Below, in pieces: positions 7,962-17,435 of a stretch of 47,973 nt of DNA; the stretch's first letter is position 1; each line of letters opens with the position of its first letter. Origin of the DNA: an uncultured Pelagibacteraceae bacterium (GTDB lineage Bacteria > Pseudomonadota > Alphaproteobacteria > Pelagibacterales > Pelagibacteraceae); assembly GCA_902562875.1 (NCBI GenBank), contig CACEVB010000007.1, positions 1 to 47,973 of the forward strand, in the 5' to 3' direction. The position numbers and the translations under genes are program-made. The notes beneath the pieces are model-generated. The model searched no databases. It had not been told where the DNA came from and worked only from the letters and a program-made list of their open reading frames with translations.

Positions 7962-9341
7962 ATGACTTTAGTTAAAAAAATAAAAGATAAAAAAGTAAAC
8001 TTTGAATTTAATAAAGAATATATCAAGGTTGTAACTCAAAAAATAGCTAGTAATGACACATCATTTATAACAAATGCATTTAAAGAAATGCACCCAGCAG
8101 ATGCTGCTGATATAATAGAACATTTAAACCAAAATGATAGAGAAAACTTAATTAAATTAAATAATTTTAAGATAGACCCTGAGGTTTTTGTTGAGTTGAA
8201 TGAGTCAATCCAAACAGAAATAATTAACTATTTATCAAATGATACAATCGTTTTTATATTAAAGAACCTTGAATCAGACGATGCCATTAAAATTATTGAA
8301 AACTTAGAGGAAAAAAATAAAAATGATATCTTAGGCTCATTACCACCAAAAGATAGATTTGCTTTATTAGAAAGTCTGAGTTTCCCAGAGGACTCTGCAG
8401 CCAGAATAATGCAAAGAGAATTCACAGCTATACCAAGCAATTGGTTGGTTGGCCAAACAATAGATTATTTGAGAGAAAATAAAGATTTACCGGAGGAGTT
8501 TTTAGAAATATTTATAGTTGATAGCGAATTTAAACCCATAGGTTCAGTTCCATCCTCTAAAGTATTAAGAACTTCAAGAGATACAAAAATGCAATCAATA
8601 ATGAATGAGTCACAACTTTCTATCCCCGTTGATATGGACAGGGAGGAAGTTGCAAATCTCTTTGAGAATTATAATCTAAATTCAGCATGTGTAGTTGATA
8701 AAAACAATAAACTTGTTGGAATGATAACTAGTGATGACGTATTAACTGTCTTAAAAGAAGAAGCAGAGGAAGATGCACTTAGATTAGCAGGTGTTGGTGA
8801 TGAAGAAATAACAGATGGTGTTATAAAAAAAACAAAAAGAAGATTTAATTGGTTGCTATTAAATTTACTAACAGCAATTATAGCATCTATTGTTATTGGT
8901 TTTTTTCAAGAGGACATTGAAAAAGTAGTTGCCTTAGCAGTTCTTATGCCTATAGTTGCCTCAATGGGTGGTAATGCAGGCATGCAGACTTTAGCTGTAA
9001 CTATAAGAACTATAGCCACAAATCAATTAACAAAAAATAACTTTTCTCAGAATATTGTTAAAGAATTTTTAATCGGAATTTTGAATGGTATTATTTTTGC
9101 TATAATTAGTGCAATTGTAGTCTATATTTGGTTTAACGATACAATACTATCTTTGATTATAGCAATTTCAATGGTATTAAACATGATAGTTGCAGGTTTG
9201 TTTGGTATTGTAATTCCAATCGCATTAAAAAAAGTAAATATTGATCCTGCAATAGCATCAAGCGTCTTCGTAACGACTATCACAGATGTTATTGGTTTTC
9301 TTTCTTTTCTTGGTATTGGAGCATTACTATATTATAATTAA
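7962..9341 (+). CDS. mgtE: MgtE-family magnesium transporter
   Basis: MgtE is a dimeric inner-membrane Mg2+ channel gated by cytosolic Mg2+. The 459-residue protein shows the full order. The N-terminal superhelical domain spans about residues 30-135 (MHPADAADIIEHL). Two CBS domains follow to about residue 265, with ACVVDKNNKLVGMITSDD in the second. Five transmembrane helices run from about residue 285, with the pore region near VLMPIVASMGGNAGMQT. The ATG has a clear AGAGG site upstream. Its last four bases overlap panC tail to tail. Confidence 0.96.
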   Translation: MTLVKKIKDKKVNFEFNKEYIKVVTQKIASNDTSFITNAFKEMHPADAADIIEHLNQNDRENLIKLNNFKIDPEVFVELNESIQTEIINYLSNDTIVFILKNLESDDAIKIIENLEEKNKNDILGSLPPKDRFALLESLSFPEDSAARIMQREFTAIPSNWLVGQTIDYLRENKDLPEEFLEIFIVDSEFKPIGSVPSSKVLRTSRDTKMQSIMNESQLSIPVDMDREEVANLFENYNLNSACVVDKNNKLVGMITSDDVLTVLKEEAEEDALRLAGVGDEEITDGVIKKTKRRFNWLLLNLLTAIIASIVIGFFQEDIEKVVALAVLMPIVASMGGNAGMQTLAVTIRTIATNQLTKNNFSQNIVKEFLIGILNGIIFAIISAIVVYIWFNDTILSLIIAISMVLNMIVAGLFGIVIPIALKKVNIDPAIASSVFVTTITDVIGFLSFLGIGALLYYN

Positions 9342-10147
9342 TAATTATCAATTATTCTTATTTTATTTAAATAGTAAGCTATGAATATTTTAAAGCTTTT
9401 GTTATCAAATTTTGTTTTTAAATTGTATTTGTTTCTAATTTCAAAATATTCAACTTTATCTGCAATTTTTGATATTAATAAATCAATATCATGAAATTCA
9501 TTTAATTTTTTCTTATCTTTTTTAATTTTAGTCCAAAAATTTTTAAGTAATGCAGATATTTTTCTTGCTCGAATTTTTGCCTCATTACTTAGCAATTTGT
9601 TTCTAGACGAATAAGGAAAAAAGCTTTTTTCTCGAATTGTTTTACATGGAATTACATTTATTTTAAATCTTGTTTTTACGAATTTTTTTATTAAAAAAAG
9701 TTGTTGGAAATCTTTTTCACCTAAAAATATTTTATTAAATTTAGTTTTTTTTAAAAATTGATTTATAACAGCTAAGACGCCCTCGAAATGACCTTTTCTG
9801 TGAGCTGCACAAAGAATTAAATTAGATTTTTCAATTTTAATTTTTTCATCTTTTTTTTTATTATATAATTCTTTAAAATTTGGTATTATTAAATAGTCAA
9901 CTTTATACTTTTTTAATAAAATAATATCTTTGTTTAAATTACGTGGATAACGTTTGTAATCATCTTTCTTATCAAATTGTGTTGGATTTATAAAAATACT
10001 TACGACAATTTTGTTACAATTATTTTTTGCCTTTTTTATTAAAGATATATGCCCCTTGTGTAACGATCCCATAGTTGGGACAAAACCTATGTTTTTTATT
10101 CCATATAACTCTTTATTTAATTTATTAATGCTTTTAAAAATTATCAT
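9338..10147 (-). CDS. panC: Pantothenate synthetase
   Basis: PanC joins pantoate and beta-alanine using ATP, the last step of vitamin B5 synthesis. The 269-residue protein has the nucleotidyltransferase HIGH-like motif in GFVPTMGSLHKGHISLI near residues 22-38. It also has ISIFINPTQF-type residues near 50, the GEKDFQQLFLI block near residue 143, and SSRNKLLS near 180. The C-terminal domain is shorter and more A+T-driven than average. No panB is adjacent. It is divergent from galU with a 30-base spacer. Confidence 0.95.
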   Translation of the reverse strand: MIIFKSINKLNKELYGIKNIGFVPTMGSLHKGHISLIKKAKNNCNKIVVSIFINPTQFDKKDDYKRYPRNLNKDIILLKKYKVDYLIIPNFKELYNKKKDEKIKIEKSNLILCAAHRKGHFEGVLAVINQFLKKTKFNKIFLGEKDFQQLFLIKKFVKTRFKINVIPCKTIREKSFFPYSSRNKLLSNEAKIRARKISALLKNFWTKIKKDKKKLNEFHDIDLLISKIADKVEYFEIRNKYNLKTKFDNKSFKIFIAYYLNKIRIIDNY

Positions 10148-10177
10148 TTGTGATACTTCATAAGAAAATATTTATTA

Positions 10178-10993
10178 ATGATTAGACAAGCTATTATACC
10201 ATTAGCAGGTTTAGGAACAAGGCTTTTGCCATTAACAAGTGTTTTTGCTAAAGAACTTTTACCAATGAACGGTAAACCCAATATAGAGTATATTCTAGAT
10301 GAATGCATTAATTCAGGCATTAAGGAAATAATTTTTATAATTTCAAAAAAAAAATTAATGATCAAGAAATATTTTTACAGTGATTCATTTTACAAAAAAA
10401 TTATTAAAAAAAAAAAAGATTTGAGGACAATTAATGAATACAAAAAAATTTTAAAATATAAAAAAATGATAAAATTTGTTTATCAGAATAAACCTCTTGG
10501 GACAGCTGATGCAGTTTTAAAGTCTAAAAAATATATTAAAGATAAGTACTTTTTAATGCTGTTACCAGATGATCTTATAATTAAAAAAAATTGTTCTAAA
10601 GCGATGATTAAATCACATAAATTTCATAAGGCTTCTGTTATGGCAAGTATGAAAGTTAATAAAAAAACTGTTTCAAGGTGGGGAATATATAAATTTGGAA
10701 AAAAGTTAAATAAAAACGACACAATTATTAAAGATGTAATTGAAAAACCATCAGTTAATAGCGCACCATCAAATAAAGCAATAATAGGTAGATACATTCT
10801 TCCAAAAAAAATTTTTAAAATTATTCCTAAACTTAAAACAGGTGCTGGTGGTGAAATACATATTACTGATGCAATTCGTGAATTAATCTTCAAAAATGAA
10901 AAATTTATAGCTCATAATTTCGCCGGAAAATATTTAGATTGTGGATCAATGGATGGATATATTAAGTCCTCAATAGAAATTTCTAAATTATGA
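10178..10993 (+). CDS. galU: UTP--glucose-1-phosphate uridylyltransferase
   Basis: GalU makes UDP-glucose from UTP and glucose 1-phosphate. The N-terminus carries the nucleotidyltransferase motif IIPLAGLGTRLLPLT at residues 6-20 with ELLPMNGKP following. Other landmarks are PLGTADAV near residue 107, the EKP motif near residue 189 and GAGGEIHITDAI near residues 226-237. At 271 residues it is somewhat shorter than E. coli GalU. An A12 run lies inside the gene at 10406-10417. Its TGA overlaps the ugd ATG (ATGA), so the two are probably co-translated. Confidence 0.94.
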   Translation: MIRQAIIPLAGLGTRLLPLTSVFAKELLPMNGKPNIEYILDECINSGIKEIIFIISKKKLMIKKYFYSDSFYKKIIKKKKDLRTINEYKKILKYKKMIKFVYQNKPLGTADAVLKSKKYIKDKYFLMLLPDDLIIKKNCSKAMIKSHKFHKASVMASMKVNKKTVSRWGIYKFGKKLNKNDTIIKDVIEKPSVNSAPSNKAIIGRYILPKKIFKIIPKLKTGAGGEIHITDAIRELIFKNEKFIAHNFAGKYLDCGSMDGYIKSSIEISKL

Positions 10994-12297
10994 AACTTTG
11001 TATGATTGGAACTGGTTATGTAGGTTTGGTAAGTGGGGTTTGTTTTTCGGATTTAGGCAATACTGTAATATGTGTAGATAATGATGAAAATAAAATTAAG
11101 GATTTAAATAATGGAAAAATTCCAATTTATGAACCCGGGTTAGAAGAAGTATTAAAAAAGAATTATAAACAAAAAAGATTAACATTTACATCCGATATTA
11201 AAAGTGCAGTAAATAAATCTGACATTATATTTATTTGTGTAGGTACACCTACAAAAAAAGGAGGTAATTCAGCTAATCTTAAATATGTTTTTAATGCAGC
11301 TAATCAAATTGCCAAATATATAAACAAACATAAAATTGTAGTTACTAAATCAACAGTTCCAATAGGTACTGGAGATATTTTAGAAAATATTTTTAAAACA
11401 AAAAAAAAAAATAAATTTGTCGATGTTGTATCAAACCCTGAATTTTTGAGAGAAGGCGAGGCAATAAGAGATTTTATTTATCCTGATAGAGTTGTAGTTG
11501 GTACTAATAATTTTAAAATAAATAAAACATTAAAATCTTTATATTTACCTATTATAAAAAAAACCTCAAGATACGTCTCAACCAACAGAAGAGGTGCTGA
11601 ATTAATAAAGTATGCTTCAAATGCATTTTTAGCTACAAAAATTAGTTTTATTAATGAGTTAGCTAATTTATGTGAAAAAGCTTCCATAGATATTAAAGAT
11701 ATATCAATAGGAATGGGTTTAGACCAAAGAATTGGTGAGAGATTCTTGCGAGCCGGCCCTGCTTATGGAGGCTCATGTTTTCCAAAAGATACACGTGCCT
11801 TACTAGACACAACTAAAAAATATAATGTAAAATTAAGTATTGTTGATAGTGTTGTAAAGTCTAACGAGGATAGAAAGAAATTACTTATTAAAAAAACATC
11901 AAATATTTTAAATAAAAAAATTTATAATAAAAAAATAACCTTTCTAGGGGTAACTTTCAAACCTAACACAGATGATATGAGAGAAGCTTCAAGTATACCT
12001 ATGATTAAATTTCTTTCAAAAAAAGGTGCAATTATAAAATATTATGATCCTACAGGATTTAAAAATGAATTATCTAAATTTAAAAACGTTTTTTTTTCTA
12101 AATCAGTTAATAATGCGTGTGAAAAGGCGGATTTAGTAATTATTCATACAGAATGGAATGAATTTAAATTATTAAACTTTAAAAAATTGGTTAACAAAAA
12201 AAATATTAATGTATTTGATTTAAGGAATATATACTCACCATATAAAATGAAAAAAAAAGGGATTAATTACCATAGTATAGGTAGAAAATTAATTTAA
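10990..12297 (+). CDS. ugd: UDP-glucose 6-dehydrogenase
   Basis: This enzyme oxidises UDP-glucose to UDP-glucuronate with two NAD+. The 435-residue protein has the Rossmann motif MIGTGYVGLVSG at residues 5-16, then SNPEFLREGEAI near residue 150. The catalytic cysteine motif AYGGSCFPKDTRAL is near residues 258-271, and the C-terminal UDP-binding domain contains FLGVTFKPNTDDMREA. It takes the GalU product, and the ATGA overlap fits a two-gene unit. No glycosyltransferase using UDP-glucuronate lies downstream. The 3' end overlaps the opposing RidA-family gene by nine bases. Confidence 0.97.
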   Translation: MKLCMIGTGYVGLVSGVCFSDLGNTVICVDNDENKIKDLNNGKIPIYEPGLEEVLKKNYKQKRLTFTSDIKSAVNKSDIIFICVGTPTKKGGNSANLKYVFNAANQIAKYINKHKIVVTKSTVPIGTGDILENIFKTKKKNKFVDVVSNPEFLREGEAIRDFIYPDRVVVGTNNFKINKTLKSLYLPIIKKTSRYVSTNRRGAELIKYASNAFLATKISFINELANLCEKASIDIKDISIGMGLDQRIGERFLRAGPAYGGSCFPKDTRALLDTTKKYNVKLSIVDSVVKSNEDRKKLLIKKTSNILNKKIYNKKITFLGVTFKPNTDDMREASSIPMIKFLSKKGAIIKYYDPTGFKNELSKFKNVFFSKSVNNACEKADLVIIHTEWNEFKLLNFKKLVNKKNINVFDLRNIYSPYKMKKKGINYHSIGRKLI

Positions 12298-12750
12298 TTC
12301 AAATAGCGCGTCAACTTCAACGGAAACACCTAAAGGTAAGCTATTACAACTTACAGCTGCTCTTGCATGTTTACCACTATCTCCAAAAACTTTAAATATC
12401 AAATCTGATGCACCATTAATAACTTTTGGTTGGTCAGTAAATTCAGCAATAGAATTCACATAGCCAGTCAATTTAACACATTTTTTAACTTTAGATAGCT
12501 CACCATTACAAGCTTTTTTTACTTGTGATATGATACTTAATGCACACCTTTCAGCAGCTTGATACCCCTCTTCAGTACTTAATTCCTTACCAATTTTACC
12601 TTTTATTAATTTACCATTTTCATCAATAGAAATTTGTCCAGATATAAAGAGAGATTTGTTTGTTATTACGCTTGCAACATAGGATCCTACTGGATCCATT
12701 GGCTCTGGAAGAATTATATTGTATTTATTTAGTTTTTCTTCAATCGACAT
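12289..12750 (-). CDS. RidA/YjgF/YER057c/UK114 family protein (153-residue subgroup)
   Basis: RidA-fold proteins are cytosolic trimers. Canonical RidA deaminates reactive enamines and imines. This protein belongs to the longer subgroup that begins with an extra N-terminal helix (MSIEEKLNKYNIILPEP) and has KLTGYVNSIAEFTDQPKV and NGASDLIFKVFGDSGKHAR. It ends with LPLGVSVEVDALFEL. An arginine is present in HARAAV, near the position of the substrate-binding arginine of RidA, but activity for this subgroup is not established. It follows the small exported protein by six bases. Confidence 0.9.
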   Translation of the reverse strand: MSIEEKLNKYNIILPEPMDPVGSYVASVITNKSLFISGQISIDENGKLIKGKIGKELSTEEGYQAAERCALSIISQVKKACNGELSKVKKCVKLTGYVNSIAEFTDQPKVINGASDLIFKVFGDSGKHARAAVSCNSLPLGVSVEVDALFELN

Positions 12751-12756
12751 TTTAAT

Positions 12757-12966
12757 TTAATTTTTTTTATCAAAAGCTTTTTTTTGATACTCTACTGTTT
12801 TATCAATTGTTTCTTTTATAAATCCACTAGGTTTAACTATACCCGATGCTTTACATTTCATTTTATCGATAATTTTCTTATGTATCGAACAATCTTTTTT
12901 TTCTTCTGCAAAACTAAAACCTGATATTAAAGTTAGAATTATAATTATAAAAAACGTTTTTTTCAT
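12757..12966 (-). CDS. Small exported hypothetical protein with two cysteines
   Basis: I do not recognise this 69-residue protein. It has a clear signal peptide: MKK, a hydrophobic stretch of about 15 residues (FFIIIILTLISGFSF) and a likely SPase I site after ...SFA at residue 20. The mature part is about 49 residues, Lys-rich, with cysteines at 26 and 38 that could form one disulfide in the periplasm. The ATG overlaps the topA TGA (ATGA), which supports real translation coupled to topA, and ridA follows after six bases. Function cannot be assigned. Confidence 0.75.
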   Translation of the reverse strand: MKKTFFIIIILTLISGFSFAEEKKDCSIHKKIIDKMKCKASGIVKPSGFIKETIDKTVEYQKKAFDKKN

Positions 12967-15506
12967 TTTTTTTTTCCTTTCTTTTTACTTCTATCGTATT
13001 CTTTTCTTTTCTCAATTAAAATTAATGCATCATCCATGTTTAGTTCCATCGGATCCTTTTCTTCTGGTATAGTTGCATTTAGTGATTTGTATTTTATATA
13101 CGGTCCATACTGTCCTTTCATAATTCGGACAGGCTTTCTATCTTCTGGATGTTCACCTAAATCTTTTATTAATGAAGAGGATATTCTTCCTGGTTTAGCT
13201 TCAGCGATTAATGTAATTGCTCTATTCAATCCAATTGTAAATAATTCATCAACATTTTCCAATTTTGCTGATTTATTTTCACATTTAAGATAAGGACCAA
13301 ATCTTCCAGAATTTACAGTAATATCTTTTCCATTATCAGGATGTCGGCCTAGTACCTTCGGTAAAGAACATAAATATTTTGCCTTTTCAAGATCTATCAT
13401 ATCAATTTCAATTCCCTTTGGAATAGAAACATTTTTAAAATTATCATTTTCTTTTTTCTTTTTTTTTTTTAAATTTTCTATTTCTTGATCTTGCTCAAAT
13501 TGTAAATATGGACCAAATCTTCCATTTTTTAAAAATATATCTTTACCGTTATCATTTGTACCAATAAGTTTTGGTTCTGATAGTAAAACTTGATCTTTTG
13601 CTTTAGTTTTTGATAATGGTCTAGTAAATTTGCATTCAGGATAATTGGAACATCCAATGAATGCCCCTCCGCGGAAACTATTTTTTAAACTTAATTCTCC
13701 GGAGTTGCATAATTTGCATTTTCTATCAACTAAACCATTATTTGTTTCAAAAATAAGTGCCCCTAAGCTTTCGTTTAATAGATCAAGAACTTCTCTAGTT
13801 CTCTTTTCTTTAACATTAGATACATTTGTATGAAAGTCTTGCCAAAATTTATCTAATACTTTAATCCAATCTTCTTTACCAGAAGTTATATTATCTAGTT
13901 GATCTTCTAAATCAGCTGTAAATCCATAGTCTACGTATTTTGTGAATAATTTTTCTAGAAATGCAGACAACAATTTACCTCTATCAGTCGGAAAAAAACG
14001 TTTATTTACAACATCAGCATAGCCTCGATTTGATATGACGGATATTATACTTGCATAAGTTGACGGTCTACCAATTCCAAGCTCCTCAAGTTTTTTAACC
14101 AAACTTGCCTCGGAATATCTCGGAGGTGGTTGAGTGAAATGCTGTTCATCGGTAAATTTATCAATTTCTACTTTCTCTTCTTTAACATTAGGAAGTATCT
14201 TTTCATCCTCATTTTCGCTTTGTTTTATAATTTTTAAAAATCCATCAAATTTTAAAGTTGAGCCAGAACATTTAAATTGATTTAAGTTATCATCCGAAAC
14301 AATAGTTATAGTTTTTCTATCGAATTTTGCAGCTACCATTTGAGATGATAAAGCTCTAGACCATATTATTTCATAAAGTTTTATTTGATCTGTACTTAAA
14401 AATTTTTTCATTTCTTTTGGTGTTCTATTTATATCTGTTGGTCTTATAGCTTCATGAGCTTCTTGTGCATTCTTAGCTTTTTTACCTGAGTAATTGTTAG
14501 CCTCTTCAGGCAAATAATTTAATCCGTAAGAATTTTGAATAAACAATCTAAAATCTTTAATTGCATCTTTTGAAATATTAGTACCATCAGTTCTCATATA
14601 AGTTATTAAGCCAACAGTTTCACCATCAATATCAATACCTTGATATAATCTTTGAGCTATCTGCATTGTCCTAGAAGCCCCAAACCCTAATTTACTTGAA
14701 GCTGATTGTTGTAATGTTGATGTAGTAAATGGTCCTTGTGGATTTCTAGTATAAGTTTTTGAGCTTATATCAGATACGCTGTATATTTTTTTTTTAATTT
14801 TCTCTAATGCAATCGATATATCTTCTTTATTTTTAAAAGAAAATTTTTCAATTTTAGAATTATCAAGTAGGACAATATTTGAATTTAGTATACTTCCATC
14901 TACAGTTTTAAATAATACATTTAATGTCCAAAATTCATCAGGTATGAATTGCTCAATCTCGTGTTCTCTTTCTGTTAAAAGTTTTAAGGCAACTGACTGA
15001 ACTCTACCCGCAGATTTAGATCCAGGCAATTTAGTCCAAAGAATTGGAGAAATATTAAAACCCACAAGATAATCCAAGGCTCGTCTTGCCATATAAGCAT
15101 CTACAAGGTTTGACTCAATTTTTCGTGGATTGTCAATACCATTGGTCACTGCTTTTTTTGTAATTTCATTAAACACAACTCTTTCAACTGTTTTATCCTT
15201 TAAAAGTTTTTTCTCATTTAGATATTCCTTTACATGCCATGCAATTGCTTCGCCTTCTCTATCTGGGTCAGTTGCTAAAATAATCTTTTTGGAATTTTTT
15301 GCCACTTCTGTAATTTCTTTTAAATATTTTTTTGAAAAGCTATCTACTTCCCATATCATTTTAAATTTTTCCTCAGGGCTCACTGAACCATTTTTAGATG
15401 GCAAATCTCTAATATGACCATAGCTAGCTAAAACAGTATATTCATCTCCCAGATATTTATTTATAGTTTTTGCTTTTGCAGGACTTTCTACTATTACAAG
15501 ATTCAT
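12963..15506 (-). CDS. topA: DNA topoisomerase I (type IA)
   Basis: TopA relaxes negatively supercoiled DNA through a transient 5'-phosphotyrosine link. The 847-residue protein has the Toprim domain (LVIVESPAKAKTINKYLG at residues 3-20, DPDREGEAIAWH near 80-91). The active-site tyrosine is Y303 in LITYMRTDG. One four-cysteine zinc ribbon (CKLCNSG and CSNYPECKF) lies near residues 595-625. Three C-terminal repeats centred on GRFGPYLQ, GRFGPYLK and GQYGPYIK follow, then a Lys-rich tail. In many alphaproteobacteria dprA separates plsY from topA; here the gap is 39 bases. Confidence 0.97.
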   Translation of the reverse strand: MNLVIVESPAKAKTINKYLGDEYTVLASYGHIRDLPSKNGSVSPEEKFKMIWEVDSFSKKYLKEITEVAKNSKKIILATDPDREGEAIAWHVKEYLNEKKLLKDKTVERVVFNEITKKAVTNGIDNPRKIESNLVDAYMARRALDYLVGFNISPILWTKLPGSKSAGRVQSVALKLLTEREHEIEQFIPDEFWTLNVLFKTVDGSILNSNIVLLDNSKIEKFSFKNKEDISIALEKIKKKIYSVSDISSKTYTRNPQGPFTTSTLQQSASSKLGFGASRTMQIAQRLYQGIDIDGETVGLITYMRTDGTNISKDAIKDFRLFIQNSYGLNYLPEEANNYSGKKAKNAQEAHEAIRPTDINRTPKEMKKFLSTDQIKLYEIIWSRALSSQMVAAKFDRKTITIVSDDNLNQFKCSGSTLKFDGFLKIIKQSENEDEKILPNVKEEKVEIDKFTDEQHFTQPPPRYSEASLVKKLEELGIGRPSTYASIISVISNRGYADVVNKRFFPTDRGKLLSAFLEKLFTKYVDYGFTADLEDQLDNITSGKEDWIKVLDKFWQDFHTNVSNVKEKRTREVLDLLNESLGALIFETNNGLVDRKCKLCNSGELSLKNSFRGGAFIGCSNYPECKFTRPLSKTKAKDQVLLSEPKLIGTNDNGKDIFLKNGRFGPYLQFEQDQEIENLKKKKKKENDNFKNVSIPKGIEIDMIDLEKAKYLCSLPKVLGRHPDNGKDITVNSGRFGPYLKCENKSAKLENVDELFTIGLNRAITLIAEAKPGRISSSLIKDLGEHPEDRKPVRIMKGQYGPYIKYKSLNATIPEEKDPMELNMDDALILIEKRKEYDRSKKKGKKK

Positions 15507-15545
15507 TTGTTAATAAACTAAACTAAAATTATATTGATAGTCAAA

Positions 15546-16145
15546 TTAATAAATTTTTGTTTTATTTTCCTCACGATTTTTAAGCCTTTTAATATTGTCT
15601 CTGTGATTATAAAAAATTAATACAAAAATAATTCCAAAAAAAAAGTAATTTTCATTTTCAAATATATGGTAGCTGATAAATGGAATTGATAAACTCGCAA
15701 CTAATGATGATAAAGATGAATATTTAAAAATTATTAAAATTATAAACCAAATTATTCCAAACAAAAAACCTAAATAAATATTTAGACAAAACAAAATACC
15801 CACATAAGTTGCAACACCTTTTCCACCTTTGAATTTCAACCACACTGGAAAAACATGTCCTAAAAAAACACTTAATGCTGATATATATAAATAATCTTCA
15901 AAGTAAATTTTTATTATCATCACAGGTATTATTGCTTTAATTATATCTAAAAGTAGAGTAACAAATCCTATAATTTTATTCCCAGTTCTTAAAACATTTG
16001 TTGCTCCTATGTTTCCTGATCCAATTTTTCTAATATCTTTACTTAAAAAAAATTTAGTTAGCAAAAATCCAAATGGAATAGATCCTAAAATGTAACAAAA
16101 AATTATAATATAAAACAATTCTTTTATGTTAAACAGATTTTCCAT
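15546..16145 (-). CDS. plsY: Glycerol-3-phosphate acyltransferase PlsY
   Basis: PlsY is an inner-membrane enzyme that acylates glycerol 3-phosphate from acyl-phosphate, the first step of phospholipid synthesis. The 199-residue protein has several hydrophobic helices and the three family motifs: GSIPFGFLLTK near residue 21, the GSGNIGATNVLR glycine-rich loop near residues 42-53, and KFKGGKGVATYVG near residues 103-115. The length is typical. It starts on the base next to the pyrC stop codon and lies between pyrC and topA. Confidence 0.96.
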   Translation of the reverse strand: MENLFNIKELFYIIIFCYILGSIPFGFLLTKFFLSKDIRKIGSGNIGATNVLRTGNKIIGFVTLLLDIIKAIIPVMIIKIYFEDYLYISALSVFLGHVFPVWLKFKGGKGVATYVGILFCLNIYLGFLFGIIWFIILIIFKYSSLSSLVASLSIPFISYHIFENENYFFFGIIFVLIFYNHRDNIKRLKNREENKTKIY

Positions 16146-17435
16146 TTATAACTTATAAAGCTCTTCACCTTTTATAAAAGTATTTAAAACTTTACCTTGT
16201 ATTTTTTTGTTTTCAACACATGTATTTTTTGATTTTGAAATTAATTTATCTTTTCGAATTACCCAAGGTTTATTTAAATCAATAATACAAAAATCTGCGT
16301 CGTTACCCAAAGATAAGTTACCCTTGTCAATATTGAGAATTTTTGCAGGGTTGCTAGTTAAAGTTTCAATTATTTTATAGAGTTTTACTGATTCATTATG
16401 ATACAGTTCTAGTGCTAATGGTAATAAAGTTTCAACACCACTCGCTCCTGTAGCGGCCTGGGCAAAAGTTAATCTTTTAGATTCTTCATCTTCAGGTTTA
16501 TGATCAGAAACAATAACATCAATTAAATTTTTATTAAGGCCGTCAACTAAGGACAATCTATCGTTTTCTGTTCTTAAAGGAGGTGATAGTTTTAAAAAAG
16601 TTCTAAAGTCACCTATATCATTTTCGTTTAGTGATAAATTATTTATTGATACACCTGTTGTGAATTTAACTTCATCTTTTCTCTTTTTTATTACTTCTAT
16701 AGATTTTGCAGACGAAATTTGTGAAATATGGTATCTGCAGTTAAAGTCCTCTAATAAGCTCAAATCTCTTTCTATTATTATTTTTTCCGCTAATTCAGTT
16801 ATTCCTTGCAATCCAAGTTTAGTTGAAATTATGCCGTCATTTACAGTTCCATTCTCAGCAAGATCAATATCTTCTGCGTGTTGCATTACAAGAGAACCTA
16901 AATCAAATGCTGACCTCATAATTCGTGACATTAGCCTAGAATTTTGAATTGTTTTGACACCATCAGTAAAACCTATAATTCCTTTTTTCTGCAATAATCC
17001 AAATTCTGTCATATTTTTTCCTTCTAGATTTTTTGTTAAAGATGCAGTTGGGTAAATATTTATTTTTGATTTGTCTCTTCCTCTTCTTTTTAAAAAATCA
17101 ACAATTGAAACATTGTCAATGATAGGTGAGGTATTAGGCATAGTAACTACTGATGTGACACCCCCTGATAATGCAGCATTGCTTAATGTTTTAAAATTTT
17201 CTTTATATTCATATCCTGGCTCACCTACAAAAACCCTCATATCAACAATGCCTGGAAATAAATGTTTATTTTCTAAATCGACATATTTTTCTCTTGATGG
17301 AATATTATTTTTATTTACTTTTTTTCCCACAGCATCAATTTTTCCACTTTCATTAATTATAATACCTCCAATCTCATCTAGAGAGTTTTTTGGATCAATT
17401 ATGTGAGCATTTAAAAAATATTTTTTTTTCATCAT
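16146..17435 (-). CDS. pyrC: Dihydroorotase-family protein lacking the H-x-H metal motif
   Basis: The gene follows pyrB with an ATGA overlap, as alphaproteobacterial pyrC does. The 429-residue amidohydrolase keeps the C-terminal fold, with [32 protein letters not shown] and the VSDHKPED aspartate motif. The usual D-x-H-x-H at the end of strand 1 reads [11 protein letters not shown] here, so the two metal histidines are R67 and F69. QHAED and YHIS still supply His residues. This may be a structural partner of aspartate carbamoyltransferase, as the inactive pyrC' of Pseudomonas is, or an altered active enzyme. Family certain, activity uncertain. Confidence 0.9.
   Translation of the reverse strand: MMKKKYFLNAHIIDPKNSLDEIGGIIINESGKIDAVGKKVNKNNIPSREKYVDLENKHLFPGIVDMRVFVGEPGYEYKENFKTLSNAALSGGVTSVVTMPNTSPIIDNVSIVDFLKRRGRDKSKINIYPTASLTKNLEGKNMTEFGLLQKKGIIGFTDGVKTIQNSRLMSRIMRSAFDLGSLVMQHAEDIDLAENGTVNDGIISTKLGLQGITELAEKIIIERDLSLLEDFNCRYHISQISSAKSIEVIKKRKDEVKFTTGVSINNLSLNENDIGDFRTFLKLSPPLRTENDRLSLVDGLNKNLIDVIVSDHKPEDEESKRLTFAQAATGASGVETLLPLALELYHNESVKLYKIIETLTSNPAKILNIDKGNLSLGNDADFCIIDLNKPWVIRKDKLISKSKNTCVENKKIQGKVLNTFIKGEELYKL

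Noticed and set aside
10406..10417. A12 run in galU as a frameshift or phase-variable switch
   Set aside because: The frame is intact and similar runs occur in several housekeeping genes, so composition is the simpler explanation. Only the longer rpsK run is kept as a finding.
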